A DNA stretch of 64,000 bases, taken from positions 62,001 to 126,000 of the forward strand of contig NZ_JXCF01000256.1 in assembly GCF_000875895.1 (NCBI RefSeq), given 5' to 3'. Shown here one piece after another: positions 55,843 through 64,000 of this stretch. A model generated the notes under the pieces. That model saw only the letters and a program-made list of their open reading frames with translations, was not told where the DNA came from and did no database searches. Position 1 is the stretch's first letter, and every line of letters starts with the position of its first letter. The stretch comes from Staphylococcus gallinarum. Its GTDB lineage: Bacteria > Bacillota > Bacilli > Staphylococcales > Staphylococcaceae. The position numbers were made by a program, and so were the translations under genes.

Positions 55843-57036
55843 TCATTTAATTTGCATTAGTATGTGATACATAAGCGTCCCTGCATAGTTTCCAATGACA
55901 TATCCCAATGTTCCAATGATTAATATGGGACCTACTAGCTTAGACCAACCTTTGCCTATAGCTAGTGCAGCTGCAGTCGTGGGACCTCCTGCCGTTGCGT
56001 TACTTGCCAATAATATTTCTTCTACTTTAAAATTCAACCACTTGCCTAACAATAAACTTAAACCTAAATTAAATATCAATATTATCATAACAAAGATAAA
56101 TAACAATGGTGCTGTTTTAATAATAGTGACAAATGATGCTGGCGTACCGATAACCACAAAGAAGATATAAATTAAGAATGTCCCTATTTCTGAAGCCCCT
56201 GACAATTTTTCAAAGAAATCACCCCATAGCGCAACAACACATAAAGTCAATGTCGTTAATAATAAATATGAATCACCAAAGAATGACACGACTAACGTTA
56301 ATAAAATATTAGATTTCGGTATCCAATGTTGAATAAACTCTGATAATTTAAAACTTATCGCTACTAAAGTCACTGCACAGGCTACTGAACAGGCAATGTC
56401 GATTAAGGCAATCTTTTGAGGTGCAAAGCGCTGTTCCTCTGTCTTAGTGTTAGAGCTGTCATAGTCCGTATTGAAATATCTTTTTATCCAAGGTAGTGAA
56501 GGCAATGCAATTAATAACATAAAATATAATGCCATTATGCTATTATCAGCTACAACAGTCGATGAAATCATATCACTCGGTGTTGCAAATTTAGAACTTA
56601 ACGCTGCAAAGTTAACGCCTCCACCAATGTAACTCCCAGTCATCATTGCGCCAATCTTTGCTAAATGCGGTATCCATTGATTTAACACTAAGAAACCAAC
56701 TATCGTCCCTACCATTGTTCCTATCGAGGCAATCATAAATATGATTAATAACCTTCTACTTTCCTTCCATATCTTTAGTATGTTCGAACTAAATAATAAG
56801 AGTGGTATTGATAAAGGCACGACATAGTCCCATACCGTGTCATACACCGGTGAGCTGGTTGGTATAATATGAAAGTTTGATAATAACATTGCCCCTACTA
56901 GTGCAATAATCGCACCAGAAATAATACTCGCAAAGCGATATCGTTCTTCTAAATATATACTAATAGTTGCCCAACCTATAATAATCGCCCACAATATCCA
57001 GGTATCATCTTTTGCTACTAATGTTCCTACTATCAT
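55843..57036 (-). CDS. DUF819 family membrane protein
   Basis: This is a 397-residue protein with about eleven helices, of the DUF819 (YjcL-like) family. Motifs are GTIVGFLVL, GSYIGGGVNFAALS (about 140-153) and NATAGGPTTAAALAIGKGW near 347-365, with glycine-rich half-helices suggesting a transporter. Substrate unknown. It shares a divergent promoter with the SLC13 transporter gene, containing a near-perfect CodY box. Confidence 0.82.
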   Translation of the reverse strand: MIVGTLVAKDDTWILWAIIIGWATISIYLEERYRFASIISGAIIALVGAMLLSNFHIIPTSSPVYDTVWDYVVPLSIPLLLFSSNILKIWKESRRLLIIFMIASIGTMVGTIVGFLVLNQWIPHLAKIGAMMTGSYIGGGVNFAALSSKFATPSDMISSTVVADNSIMALYFMLLIALPSLPWIKRYFNTDYDSSNTKTEEQRFAPQKIALIDIACSVACAVTLVAISFKLSEFIQHWIPKSNILLTLVVSFFGDSYLLLTTLTLCVVALWGDFFEKLSGASEIGTFLIYIFFVVIGTPASFVTIIKTAPLLFIFVMIILIFNLGLSLLLGKWLNFKVEEILLASNATAGGPTTAAALAIGKGWSKLVGPILIIGTLGYVIGNYAGTLMYHILMQIK

Positions 57037-57106
57037 CCTAATCCCCCCATTGAGCTTATAGTCAAAATACTAAATGACGATAATCATTTACTCAATATAT
57101 TTTTTA

Positions 57107-57121
57107 AATTTTCAGAAAATA
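57107..57121. promoter_or_regulatory. Near-perfect CodY box between the DUF819 and SLC13 genes
   Basis: AATTTTCAGAAAATA matches the CodY consensus AATTTTCWGAAAATT at 14 of 15 positions. It lies 70 bp from each start codon. Confidence 0.7.
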
Positions 57122-57187
57122 AATTGTCTAAACGTACGGTTACTGATATTCTTATTTTGAGAATGCATCAAACAAGGGGGACGTAAT

Positions 57188-58609
57188 ATGAAAGAAAGAA
57201 TAGGTCTTATTCTCGGACCACTATTATTTATCATTTTTTACTTCATTCCTGGGATTACAGGTCTAGATGATGCACCAAGAGCAGTACTCGCAGTTACATT
57301 ATTTGTAGCGACTTGGTGGATTACTGAGGCCATTCCTATCCCTGCTACTTCATTATTACCATTGTTATTACTACCGTTAACAGGCGGCACTGATGAAAAA
57401 ATTGCATCAAGTGCCTATGCAGACCCTATCGTCTTTATGTATATGGGTGGATTTATTATCGCATTGGCCATTGAGAAATGTAACTTACATAAGCGTATTG
57501 CTATGACTATTATTTCAATGATGGGCGCAAATAGTAATCGCATTATATTGGGGACAATGATTGCTACTGCCTTTATTTCTATGTGGATTTCTAATGCTGC
57601 AACTGCACTTATGATGTTACCCATTGCACTTGCTTTGATACAAGAAATTCAAGAAGCACAATTTTTAAAACCAGAATCAACACATAAATTTAGCAAAGCT
57701 TTATTATTAACTGTAGCTTATTCAGCGTCAATTGGTGGTTTGGCTACTTTAATCGGTTCAGTACCAAATGCTGTTTTCGCTGCAGTAGCCGCCTCTAGTT
57801 TAGATAGAAAAATTTCATTTGCTCAGTGGATGATTTTTGCGGTGCCTGTGACTATCATCTTACTTGTTATCCTGTATTTCATGTTAACAAAATGGCTATT
57901 TAAGGTTGACGATGCCGAAAAAATTTCTTCTGATTTTGCCAAAAAGGCCTTACATGATTTAGGTCCTATGAGTCGCGAAGAAAAACTGACAGGATCGGTA
58001 TTTTTATTAGTAAGTTTGCTATGGATATTCGGTGGTCTGATACCTGATTCTATTCATGTATCAGATACCGTCATTGCCATATTAGGTGCAGTATTACTAT
58101 TCTTAATACCATCAACTAAACATAAAGGTGGACTCCTTGTATGGGATGATATGTCCCAATTACCATGGGGAATATTATTACTTTTTGGTGGTGGTTTATC
58201 ATTAGCAGCCGCATTTGAAGATTCTGGACTGACAAAATGGTTTGGTGGCATGTTAAGTATCGTCAAACCATTACCATTGATTCTAATCGTAATCGTAATC
58301 ACAACAGGTATCTTATTCTTAACCGAAGTAATGTCTAACACTGCTGTTTCTAATATGTTGATGCCAATAAGTATTGGTTTTGCTGCTGCAATAAGTAAAG
58401 ATCCATTTATCATTATGGGAATCGTCGCACTATCATCTACTTGCGCATTTATGTTACCAATATCCACACCACCAAATGCTGCAGTATTTAGTTCTGATGA
58501 ATTAGAAATGAAAGATATGGTGAAAGCAGGTTTTATCTTAAATATTTTTGCTATCATCGTTATATCACTCTTTGCTTATTTCTGGTTACCAATCGCATTC
58601 GGCATATAA
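57188..58609 (+). CDS. SLC13/DASS-family anion:Na+ symporter
   Basis: This is a 473-residue protein of the divalent anion:sodium symporter family. The two conserved SNxxT-type clamps are visible: SNAATALMMLP (about 137-147) and EVMSNTAVSNMLMP (about 384-397). The domains form an inverted repeat of about 11 helices. EAIPIPATSLLPLLLLPLTG near 47-66 is typical. Dicarboxylates such as succinate and malate are likely substrates; sulfate is possible. It resembles but is shorter than S. aureus SdcS (about 520). CodY control is likely. Confidence 0.85.
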   Translation: MKERIGLILGPLLFIIFYFIPGITGLDDAPRAVLAVTLFVATWWITEAIPIPATSLLPLLLLPLTGGTDEKIASSAYADPIVFMYMGGFIIALAIEKCNLHKRIAMTIISMMGANSNRIILGTMIATAFISMWISNAATALMMLPIALALIQEIQEAQFLKPESTHKFSKALLLTVAYSASIGGLATLIGSVPNAVFAAVAASSLDRKISFAQWMIFAVPVTIILLVILYFMLTKWLFKVDDAEKISSDFAKKALHDLGPMSREEKLTGSVFLLVSLLWIFGGLIPDSIHVSDTVIAILGAVLLFLIPSTKHKGGLLVWDDMSQLPWGILLLFGGGLSLAAAFEDSGLTKWFGGMLSIVKPLPLILIVIVITTGILFLTEVMSNTAVSNMLMPISIGFAAAISKDPFIIMGIVALSSTCAFMLPISTPPNAAVFSSDELEMKDMVKAGFILNIFAIIVISLFAYFWLPIAFGI

Positions 58610-58740
58610 GTTTGATATATAACAATAATCGTCAAATTGCTACTGCTGAGGTATGATGTAACATCTATACTGCGGACGCATGTCAAATACACTGGTACAC
58701 ATTATAATAAGTATATAAACTTATAAAAGGAGCAGTTATT

Positions 58741-58947
58741 ATGAAGACATTAATCAAAGGTGCTATTGCCATCCTATTAATCTTAGGTGTTGTTAAGACC
58801 TTTCAAGACCATGATTTAACAAATGAAGCGACAAATTATTATCAACAATTTAGAGATGGCGAAGTACTTCAAAATATTGAAAACATTAATTTCGACTCAT
58901 TAAAAAATATCAATTTTGATAACCTTAATCCTTCAGATTTCTTTTAA
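58741..58947 (+). CDS. Small hypothetical protein with N-terminal membrane helix
   Basis: This is a 68-residue protein. A Lys-flanked hydrophobic helix (5-20) acts as signal or anchor. The rest is acidic and Asn-rich, with two near-repeats NINFDSLKN and NINFDNLNP near 49-64. A strong AAAGGAG site supports it. Homologs are common in staphylococci in my recollection, function unknown. It is a single gene with its own terminator downstream. Confidence 0.72.
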   Translation: MKTLIKGAIAILLILGVVKTFQDHDLTNEATNYYQQFRDGEVLQNIENINFDSLKNINFDNLNPSDFF

Positions 58948-59094
58948 AGTTTAGCTCGTTATAATGTATAACTAGATTAGCAATAGACTCGGTTTATACA
59001 CACAAATATTATTATTGATTGCCTTTCGTACAATAGTATTATTTGTATCTAAGTACGCAACATATTGTTTTATATACTCCAGACTAAAAAAATT

Positions 59095-59131
59095 GTCGGT
59101 TGAATTGAAGTTCCTTTCAACCGACTTTTTT
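59095..59131 (+). terminator. Intrinsic terminator
   Basis: GTCGGTTGAA (59095-59104) pairs with TTCAACCGAC (59116-59125), then TTTTTT. Confidence 0.85.
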
Positions 59132-59201
59132 GTTGTCATTTATGTTGTTTTGTTCTATAGTCCTTAACTGTTTAAGATACAAGCTTATTACGTTAAGCAT
59201 G

Positions 59202-59233
59202 AAAAAATCCCCAAAAGAACAAACCTTTTGGGG
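59202..59233 (-). terminator. Intrinsic terminator, minus strand
   Basis: CCCCAAAAG (59209-59217) pairs with CTTTTGGGG (59225-59233), with TTTTTT on the minus strand. Probably ends the SDR transcript. Confidence 0.8.
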
Positions 59234-59487
59234 AACTCTCTTTATATTATGCATCGATATTGACCTTTTATCTAGTCAGTGGAGGTTTAATTCAAGACTA
59301 AGTATCGACACATCACTTATGACTTAAGTCTCTCGCTTACAATTCCCTAATTTCAACACTTTGCTTTCAACAATAAAGTACTTACATCTTCCACTACTGT
59401 ACTTTCAAAGCAAAATATCTTTATACATTGACCGCTACTGATTTCATACCTCACTTCAATTCACACCCCAAGTACTATAAATCGGAC

Positions 59488-60357
59488 CTAAGATGTTATA
59501 TAATCTCCTCCATTTACATGAATCACTTGGCCTGTGATATAAGAGCTATCAGCATAGGATGCTAAAAACACATAAGATGGTGCTAATTCTGCTGGTTGAC
59601 CTCGGCGTCCCATTGCTGTATCAGACCCTTGATTTTCAACTTTATCTGCAGTAAATGTAGCAGGAATTAATGGTGTATATATAGGACCTGGTGCGACAGC
59701 ATTTACTCTAATGCCTTTATCGATTAATGTAGTAGCTAGCGATCTTGTAAAGGCAACAATTGCACCTTTCGTCGCAGAATAATCAATCAAATGACCTGAG
59801 CCACGATATGCAGTTACACTCGTTGTATTAACAATCGCATCGCCTTTCTTCAAGTAAGGTACAGCCGCTTGCGAAAGAAATATCATTCCAAATATATTTG
59901 TTTCGAATGTTTCTTTAACCTGCTCTGGCGTTATATCCTCAAATTGATCTCTTGGGAATTGAACACCACCATTGTTTACTAAAATATTCAGATCACCAAA
60001 GTCATCAATGACTGATGCAATCAGTTGTTTAGAATCGTTAATATTTTTCAAATCATGGGCATAAGCTTTCGCTTTACCACCTAACTCTGTTATTTGTTGA
60101 ACAACTTCATCTGCATCTTCGTGCTCATCGTAATATCCGATAGCAACCTGTGCCCCTTCCTTCGCATATAATAATGCCACGGAACGACCTATACCCGAAT
60201 CACCACCTGTAATGAGTGCAACTTTGCCTGCCAGCTTTCCGCCACTACGATACGAATCTAATACAGAAATTGGTCTAGGATTCATCTCTTTTTCAATTCC
60301 TGGTTGTCGATTTTGTGTATAGCCTGTTATTTGATTGTGAAATTCAGTTAAATTCAT
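59488..60357 (-). CDS. Short-chain dehydrogenase (general stress protein 39-like)
   Basis: The start at 60357 has AAGGAGTG; the frame runs further upstream without a site. It has 289 residues. Classical SDR of the YhdF/YghA/GSP39 type: an N-terminal extension (QPGIEKEMNPRP), the NAD(P) loop TGGDSGIGR, the NNGG motif, catalytic YSATKGAIVAF, and APGPIYTPLIP. The C-terminus GQVIHVNGGDY is canonical. Relatives are sigma-B-dependent stress proteins. Substrate unknown. Confidence 0.85.
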   Translation of the reverse strand: MNLTEFHNQITGYTQNRQPGIEKEMNPRPISVLDSYRSGGKLAGKVALITGGDSGIGRSVALLYAKEGAQVAIGYYDEHEDADEVVQQITELGGKAKAYAHDLKNINDSKQLIASVIDDFGDLNILVNNGGVQFPRDQFEDITPEQVKETFETNIFGMIFLSQAAVPYLKKGDAIVNTTSVTAYRGSGHLIDYSATKGAIVAFTRSLATTLIDKGIRVNAVAPGPIYTPLIPATFTADKVENQGSDTAMGRRGQPAELAPSYVFLASYADSSYITGQVIHVNGGDYITS

Positions 60358-60670
60358 CCAATCACTCCTTAGTATTCTTATTTGCCAGTACCACCATTTT
60401 GCATTATGAAACATTCTCACTTTATGTGGCGTCTATTTCCCAGGAAATAGTAATACTAAGTTATTTGAAACTATAGACTATATTATCCAATCCACTTGCA
60501 TTATTAAAATATTATAAAATGAAGCACACTAAATCAATTGAATATCTCGTACAAGAACGTCGTACTATTAACAAACGTCCGATCACACATATCAATCTAC
60601 ACTGTTAGTAACAAGCAAACTATTTTGCTGTCACTTCGTGTATAGCACTATTCGGCTGACTTAGACCCTG
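60358..60670. other. 313-bp intergenic region, nothing identified
   Basis: It lies upstream of the SDR gene and downstream of vraE, both minus-strand. No frame with a ribosome site and no strong hairpin with a T tract were seen. It should hold the SDR promoter. Confidence 0.5.
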
Positions 60671-62569
60671 TTAGATTGAATGTTTAACAATCCGACTCGA
60701 ATGTATGATGGACATAATTGCAAAGATCATAAAGATAATAGAATAAACCACCATAACAACATAAACTGGCAGCATATCTATAGAGTTCATAATCTTCATA
60801 TATGCTTTAGCTGCAAAGTATGCATGTAATAATGAAATGATTAGCGGTAAAGCAAAGTTGAATATTACCTTTAACGTTAAACCTTTCAACATATCTCTAT
60901 GTGTGTATCCAAGTTTACGTAAAATTTTATAATTAGACATTTCATCTTCTGTTTCATCCATTTGCTTGATATAGATAATACAACCAGCAGCAATTAAAAA
61001 TGCTAATCCAAGAAATGATGTTACAAACAATAAGATACCTATAGAATTATCCATGCTTTGTCGTATAACCTTTTGTGATTCAATATGAGGATTTACCTGT
61101 TTTAACATTTTGTTAGCAGCTGGCCAATCCTTTTTATTTAATAACTCATAGCCATATTGCTTATTAATTTCTTTACTGTGTTGACTTAGTTCATCATATT
61201 TATCAGTGCTGACTAATAGTACCGGTTGGCCATAAGAAACATCTGCCCTAAAATCTACTGTTCGTTGATCTGCTGTCACCTTAAATGGCGCAAAACCTTG
61301 CCCTTTAAATTGAATTGTCTTGTCGATATTATATTTAACTAAACTACCACCAATTGTAGAAACATTAATCAACTTAGCATTATTTCCAGAAACATCTTTA
61401 TCTTTAAAAAATTCATTACTTGTTATAAACATTTCCTTAGGTTTGTTCATTAAAGAATTACTTTGTTTAACAAAGAAATCATCTTTTGTTATTTTCAAAT
61501 TAGCTACCTCTTTATAAACAGGTTTAAATGGTATATGCGCTTGTTCTAATTTTTGTTCAAATTGCTGTGCCTGCTTTTCTGAATTTAAATTAAAATCTTG
61601 AGGTGATGATTCATAAATATTGTCATCAATAGATGATTTACTAATTGCACCAAAGCACAACACAGTGACCGTCACAGCGGATAATGTAGCTATAATAGTC
61701 AAAGATAACGCATTCTTCTTCATTTTATGCATAATTGAGGATGTAAAAACGACGTCCGTAATAGATATCTTGCCTTGCTTTAATCCTTTAAGACTTTTGA
61801 AGATTAACGAAACCGAACTCCTAAAGAATAAATAAGCGCCTACTGTGGTTAAGAATAAAATAGCAAAGACTAAAAACATGATTGCATCACTATATTTCCC
61901 AAACATTTCGGTCGAAAAATAATAACCTAAAATAATCATCGTGATACCAATAATTCCAGAAATAAACTCTAATATCGTCACTTTAGGTTTATTGACCTCA
62001 GTCTTAGTATTATCATTCATCATCGTTAAAATACTCCGTCTACGTAAAAACCAAAAACTTTGTACTAAAATGAGTACAAATGATAAACATAATAAAATAA
62101 TCGTTTGCGTTACTGCTGGCGGTTGGAATGTTAATGATACACTGGTCTTAACACTTAAGATTTTGAGTACAACCATCAATAATATTTTAGAACCAAATAC
62201 ACCAATGATCATGCCTAACACACCGGTAAAGATAAACATCGTTACTTGTTCTATCAATAACATACGCATTATATTATTTCTTGTTAACCCAATTAATTGA
62301 TACAGCGCGAATTCACGTGTACGTCTTTTTATAAATAGTTGATTCGCATACATTAAGAAGATCAATATAATGATAAACAAAAAATTGGCGCCAACCTTTG
62401 ATCCTTCTTGGATTACTTTCATAGAATTATCATTATTTATACTGTTGGTATATTTTAATGTAACAAAGCTAAAATAAAGGACAATACTAACTATCAACGA
62501 AAATATATACATCGCATAGTGACGAATATTCTGTTTGAAATTCTTTAGTACAATCTGATTAAAGCTCAT
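60671..62569 (-). CDS. vraE: VraE, ABC permease for bacitracin/antimicrobial peptide resistance
   Basis: This is a 632-residue BceB-type permease with ten helices: [21 protein letters not shown] at the start, FtsX-like segments after helices 1-4, and a large extracellular sensor domain (about 315-500) between helices 7 and 8. [22 protein letters not shown] follows, close to S. aureus VraE. With VraD it detoxifies bacitracin and nisin, under BraRS control in S. aureus. The ATG overlaps the vraD stop by 11 bp, so translation is coupled. Confidence 0.88.
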   Translation of the reverse strand: MSFNQIVLKNFKQNIRHYAMYIFSLIVSIVLYFSFVTLKYTNSINNDNSMKVIQEGSKVGANFLFIIILIFLMYANQLFIKRRTREFALYQLIGLTRNNIMRMLLIEQVTMFIFTGVLGMIIGVFGSKILLMVVLKILSVKTSVSLTFQPPAVTQTIILLCLSFVLILVQSFWFLRRRSILTMMNDNTKTEVNKPKVTILEFISGIIGITMIILGYYFSTEMFGKYSDAIMFLVFAILFLTTVGAYLFFRSSVSLIFKSLKGLKQGKISITDVVFTSSIMHKMKKNALSLTIIATLSAVTVTVLCFGAISKSSIDDNIYESSPQDFNLNSEKQAQQFEQKLEQAHIPFKPVYKEVANLKITKDDFFVKQSNSLMNKPKEMFITSNEFFKDKDVSGNNAKLINVSTIGGSLVKYNIDKTIQFKGQGFAPFKVTADQRTVDFRADVSYGQPVLLVSTDKYDELSQHSKEINKQYGYELLNKKDWPAANKMLKQVNPHIESQKVIRQSMDNSIGILLFVTSFLGLAFLIAAGCIIYIKQMDETEDEMSNYKILRKLGYTHRDMLKGLTLKVIFNFALPLIISLLHAYFAAKAYMKIMNSIDMLPVYVVMVVYSIIFMIFAIMSIIHSSRIVKHSI

Positions 62570-63320
62570 GTGTCACACCACCTAAAGCCGTTTGCATATG
62601 AATAATATTCTTATAAAAGGCTTGGTTCGTATCTTCACCTTGATAAATTTCAGAATGTATATTACCGTCCTTTAACATAATCACTCTATTAGAAAAACTC
62701 GCCGCTACAGGATCATGTGTAACCATTACTATCGTGGCGTTCATTTTCTTATTCATTTCTTCTAAACGATTTAATAAATCCTGCGCACTTTTAGAATCAA
62801 GTGCACCTGTTGGTTCGTCGGCAAAGATAATAGCTGGTTTATGCACTGAGGCACGTGCTGCCGCTGTACGTTGTTGTTGCCCACCAGATATTTCATTAGG
62901 ATATTTATTACCCAATGCTTTGATCCCAAGTGCTTCAGTTACTTCATTATAATTGGCTTCTTTTTCTTTTTTTGACATCTTTTGTATAGACAATGGCAAC
63001 ATAATGTTTTCTTTAACCGTTAGCGTGTGTAATACACTATAATCTTGGAAGATAAATCCTATCTCTTTTTTTCGAAAATCTGCTAATGCTTTATTGCTCA
63101 TTTTATTTATCTGATTGCCATTTATTTCGACTGTACCACTGGTTAAATAATCAATAGAACTTATAACATTCAACAAAGTTGTCTTACCAGAACCAGATGG
63201 TCCCATAATTGTGACGAACTCACCTTCTTCAATTGAAAAGTCTATCCCCTTTAACACTTCTTGTTGTTGGTGCTTGTTACCATATTTTTTAGTTAAACCT
63301 TCAACTTTTAAAATTGGCAT
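62559..63320 (-). CDS. vraD: VraD, ABC ATPase partner of VraE
   Basis: This is a 253-residue ATPase from the ATG at 63320; a GTG at 63329 lies too close to its AGGAG site. Walker A is GPSGSGKTT (about 40-48), Q-loop region [15 protein letters not shown], signature SGGQQQR, Walker [16 protein letters not shown]. The C-terminal GGVTHEL matches the VraD ending. It powers VraE. A BraR-type operator in the 63330-63540 region is expected but I could not point to it. Confidence 0.88.
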   Translation of the reverse strand: MPILKVEGLTKKYGNKHQQQEVLKGIDFSIEEGEFVTIMGPSGSGKTTLLNVISSIDYLTSGTVEINGNQINKMSNKALADFRKKEIGFIFQDYSVLHTLTVKENIMLPLSIQKMSKKEKEANYNEVTEALGIKALGNKYPNEISGGQQQRTAAARASVHKPAIIFADEPTGALDSKSAQDLLNRLEEMNKKMNATIVMVTHDPVAASFSNRVIMLKDGNIHSEIYQGEDTNQAFYKNIIHMQTALGGVTHEL

Positions 63321-63543
63321 ACTTTTCACTCCTAGTTACCTTTATTTATAATCCAATTGTAACGAATCATCCTAACACTGGCGTTTGTTTTAACTAACAA
63401 ACATAGTTATTAAAATAACAACTTTGTCACACAGGTATAATTTTATGCGCATTCAATTATACTTTACATTGAATTTTAATAACTTTGTACTTAAAATACT
63501 ATGTTATAATAATTTAGTTAAAATATTATTAAGGAGTATATAA

Positions 63544-64000
63544 ATGCTAACTAAATTAAAAAGCGAATGGTTAACTGCACCAGGGACAAATATCTTAGCA
63601 GGTATTGTTGTTGCCTTAGCTTTAATACCAGAGGCAATTTCCTTTTCAATTATAGCTGGAGTCGATCCAATGGTCGGTCTTTATGCATCTTTTATTATTG
63701 CAGTAGTCATCTCATTTGTAGGCGGTCGACCTGCTATGATTTCTGCAGCTACAGGTTCCGTCGCCCTAGTCGTCGTTCCGTTAGTTAAAGATTACGGATT
63801 ACAATACTTACTTGCTGCCACTATATTAATGGGTCTTATTCAGGTCATATTCGGCATATTAAAGGTCGGACATTTGATGAAATTCATACCAAATTCTGTC
63901 ATGATTGGCTTTGTCAATGCTTTAGCCATTATGATATTTACTACGCAAATTAAACATATCTTTGGTATATCTATTCCAACTTACATCTTTGTCATCATTA
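63544..64000 (+). CDS. SulP-family anion transporter, N-terminal part (runs off the right edge)
   Basis: The ATG at 63544 has an AAGGAG site; the frame is open to the window end, giving 152 residues. The sequence shows SulP hallmarks: [20 protein letters not shown] (about 19-38), [11 protein letters not shown] and [17 protein letters not shown], then hydrophobic helices. It likely moves sulfate, bicarbonate or another anion. It is divergent from vraD by about 220 bp. The missing C-terminus should carry more helices and perhaps a STAS domain. Confidence 0.83.
   Translation, partial: MLTKLKSEWLTAPGTNILAGIVVALALIPEAISFSIIAGVDPMVGLYASFIIAVVISFVGGRPAMISAATGSVALVVVPLVKDYGLQYLLAATILMGLIQVIFGILKVGHLMKFIPNSVMIGFVNALAIMIFTTQIKHIFGISIPTYIFVII

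Larger units (their letters stand above)
58948..59487. other. 540-bp intergenic region with two terminators, no gene seen
   Basis: It contains the plus-strand terminator at 59095-59131 and the minus-strand terminator at 59203-59233, between the convergent small-protein and SDR genes. The rest (59234-59487) has short frames without ribosome sites and looks noncoding. Confidence 0.6.

Noticed and set aside
58054-58557. Minus-strand 167-codon frame inside the SLC13 gene
   Set aside because: It is antisense to conserved transporter motifs, with no ribosome site and composition typical of a shadow frame.
59130-59327. 65-codon plus-strand frame over two terminators
   Set aside because: It runs through both terminator hairpins and has no convincing ribosome site.
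1-64000. CRISPR arrays, tRNA/rRNA genes, insertion sequences, prophage or SCC elements
   Set aside because: No regularly spaced repeats, cloverleaf sequences, transposase or integrase reading frames were seen on either strand.

Overview
The window is a stretch of a Staphylococcus chromosome. It is AT-rich, has short intergenic gaps, strong AGGAGG-type ribosome binding sites and frequent TTG/GTG starts. It carries staphylococcal gene blocks in recognisable order: glucose PTS ptsG, cidABC with cidR, drp35, mvaA/mvaC/mvaS, farE-farR-rocA, and vraDE. It is unlikely to be S. aureus, because it contains a complete poly-gamma-glutamate capsule operon (capBCAE D type, known from S. epidermidis and relatives). 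The MvaS and TarI/J/L proteins are also clearly diverged from the S. aureus versions as I remember them. I cannot name the species from sequence alone.

Layout. 1-3.3 kb: the end of an unknown gene, then an ECF-type transporter (S, T and fused A components, in that transcription order) with a Fur-box-like palindrome upstream. 3.4-8.7 kb: a four-gene minus-strand wall teichoic acid cluster (tarI, tarJ, tarL-like, tarS-like), enough to make CDP-ribitol, polymerise ribitol phosphate and add GlcNAc. 9.1-10.5 kb: a divergent PLP enzyme resembling lactobacillar isoleucine 2-epimerase, preceded by a CodY-like box and a tiny overlapping leader ORF. 10.7-15.1 kb: capB-capC-capA-capE-capD. 15.6-23.3 kb: small accessory metabolism (an M20 peptidase, an AraC regulator divergent from a DMT permease, a hydrolase, two GNATs, a thioredoxin-like protein and a D-cysteine desulfhydrase-like enzyme).

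23.3-34.6 kb: central carbon and overflow metabolism. ptsG has a GlcT-type RAT/terminator leader. It is followed by a YfcC permease, cidC/cidB/cidA and the LysR regulator cidR, then a NhaC antiporter and the Drp35 lactonase. Several cre-like sites point to CcpA control. 34.7-38.4 kb: the upper mevalonate pathway (mvaC thiolase and mvaA reductase divergent from mvaS synthase). 38.6-48.1 kb: ogt, a YrhK-like protein, two NorB/NorC-like MFS pumps flanking an esterase, a GIY-YIG-like protein and an amidohydrolase, then a very long AraC regulator. 48.2-52.9 kb: farE/farR (fatty acid efflux) and rocA. 53.2-64 kb: an acyltransferase, a DUF1445 protein, a maltose-type acetyltransferase, DUF819 and SLC13 transporters sharing a promoter with a near-perfect CodY box, a stress-type SDR, vraDE (bacitracin/peptide resistance) and a truncated SulP transporter.

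Theme. The first 15 kb concentrates cell-surface polymer genes (ribitol teichoic acid, PGA capsule) together with a putative D-amino-acid-forming epimerase and an iron/heme-type importer. No tRNA, rRNA, CRISPR array, insertion sequence or prophage gene was seen.
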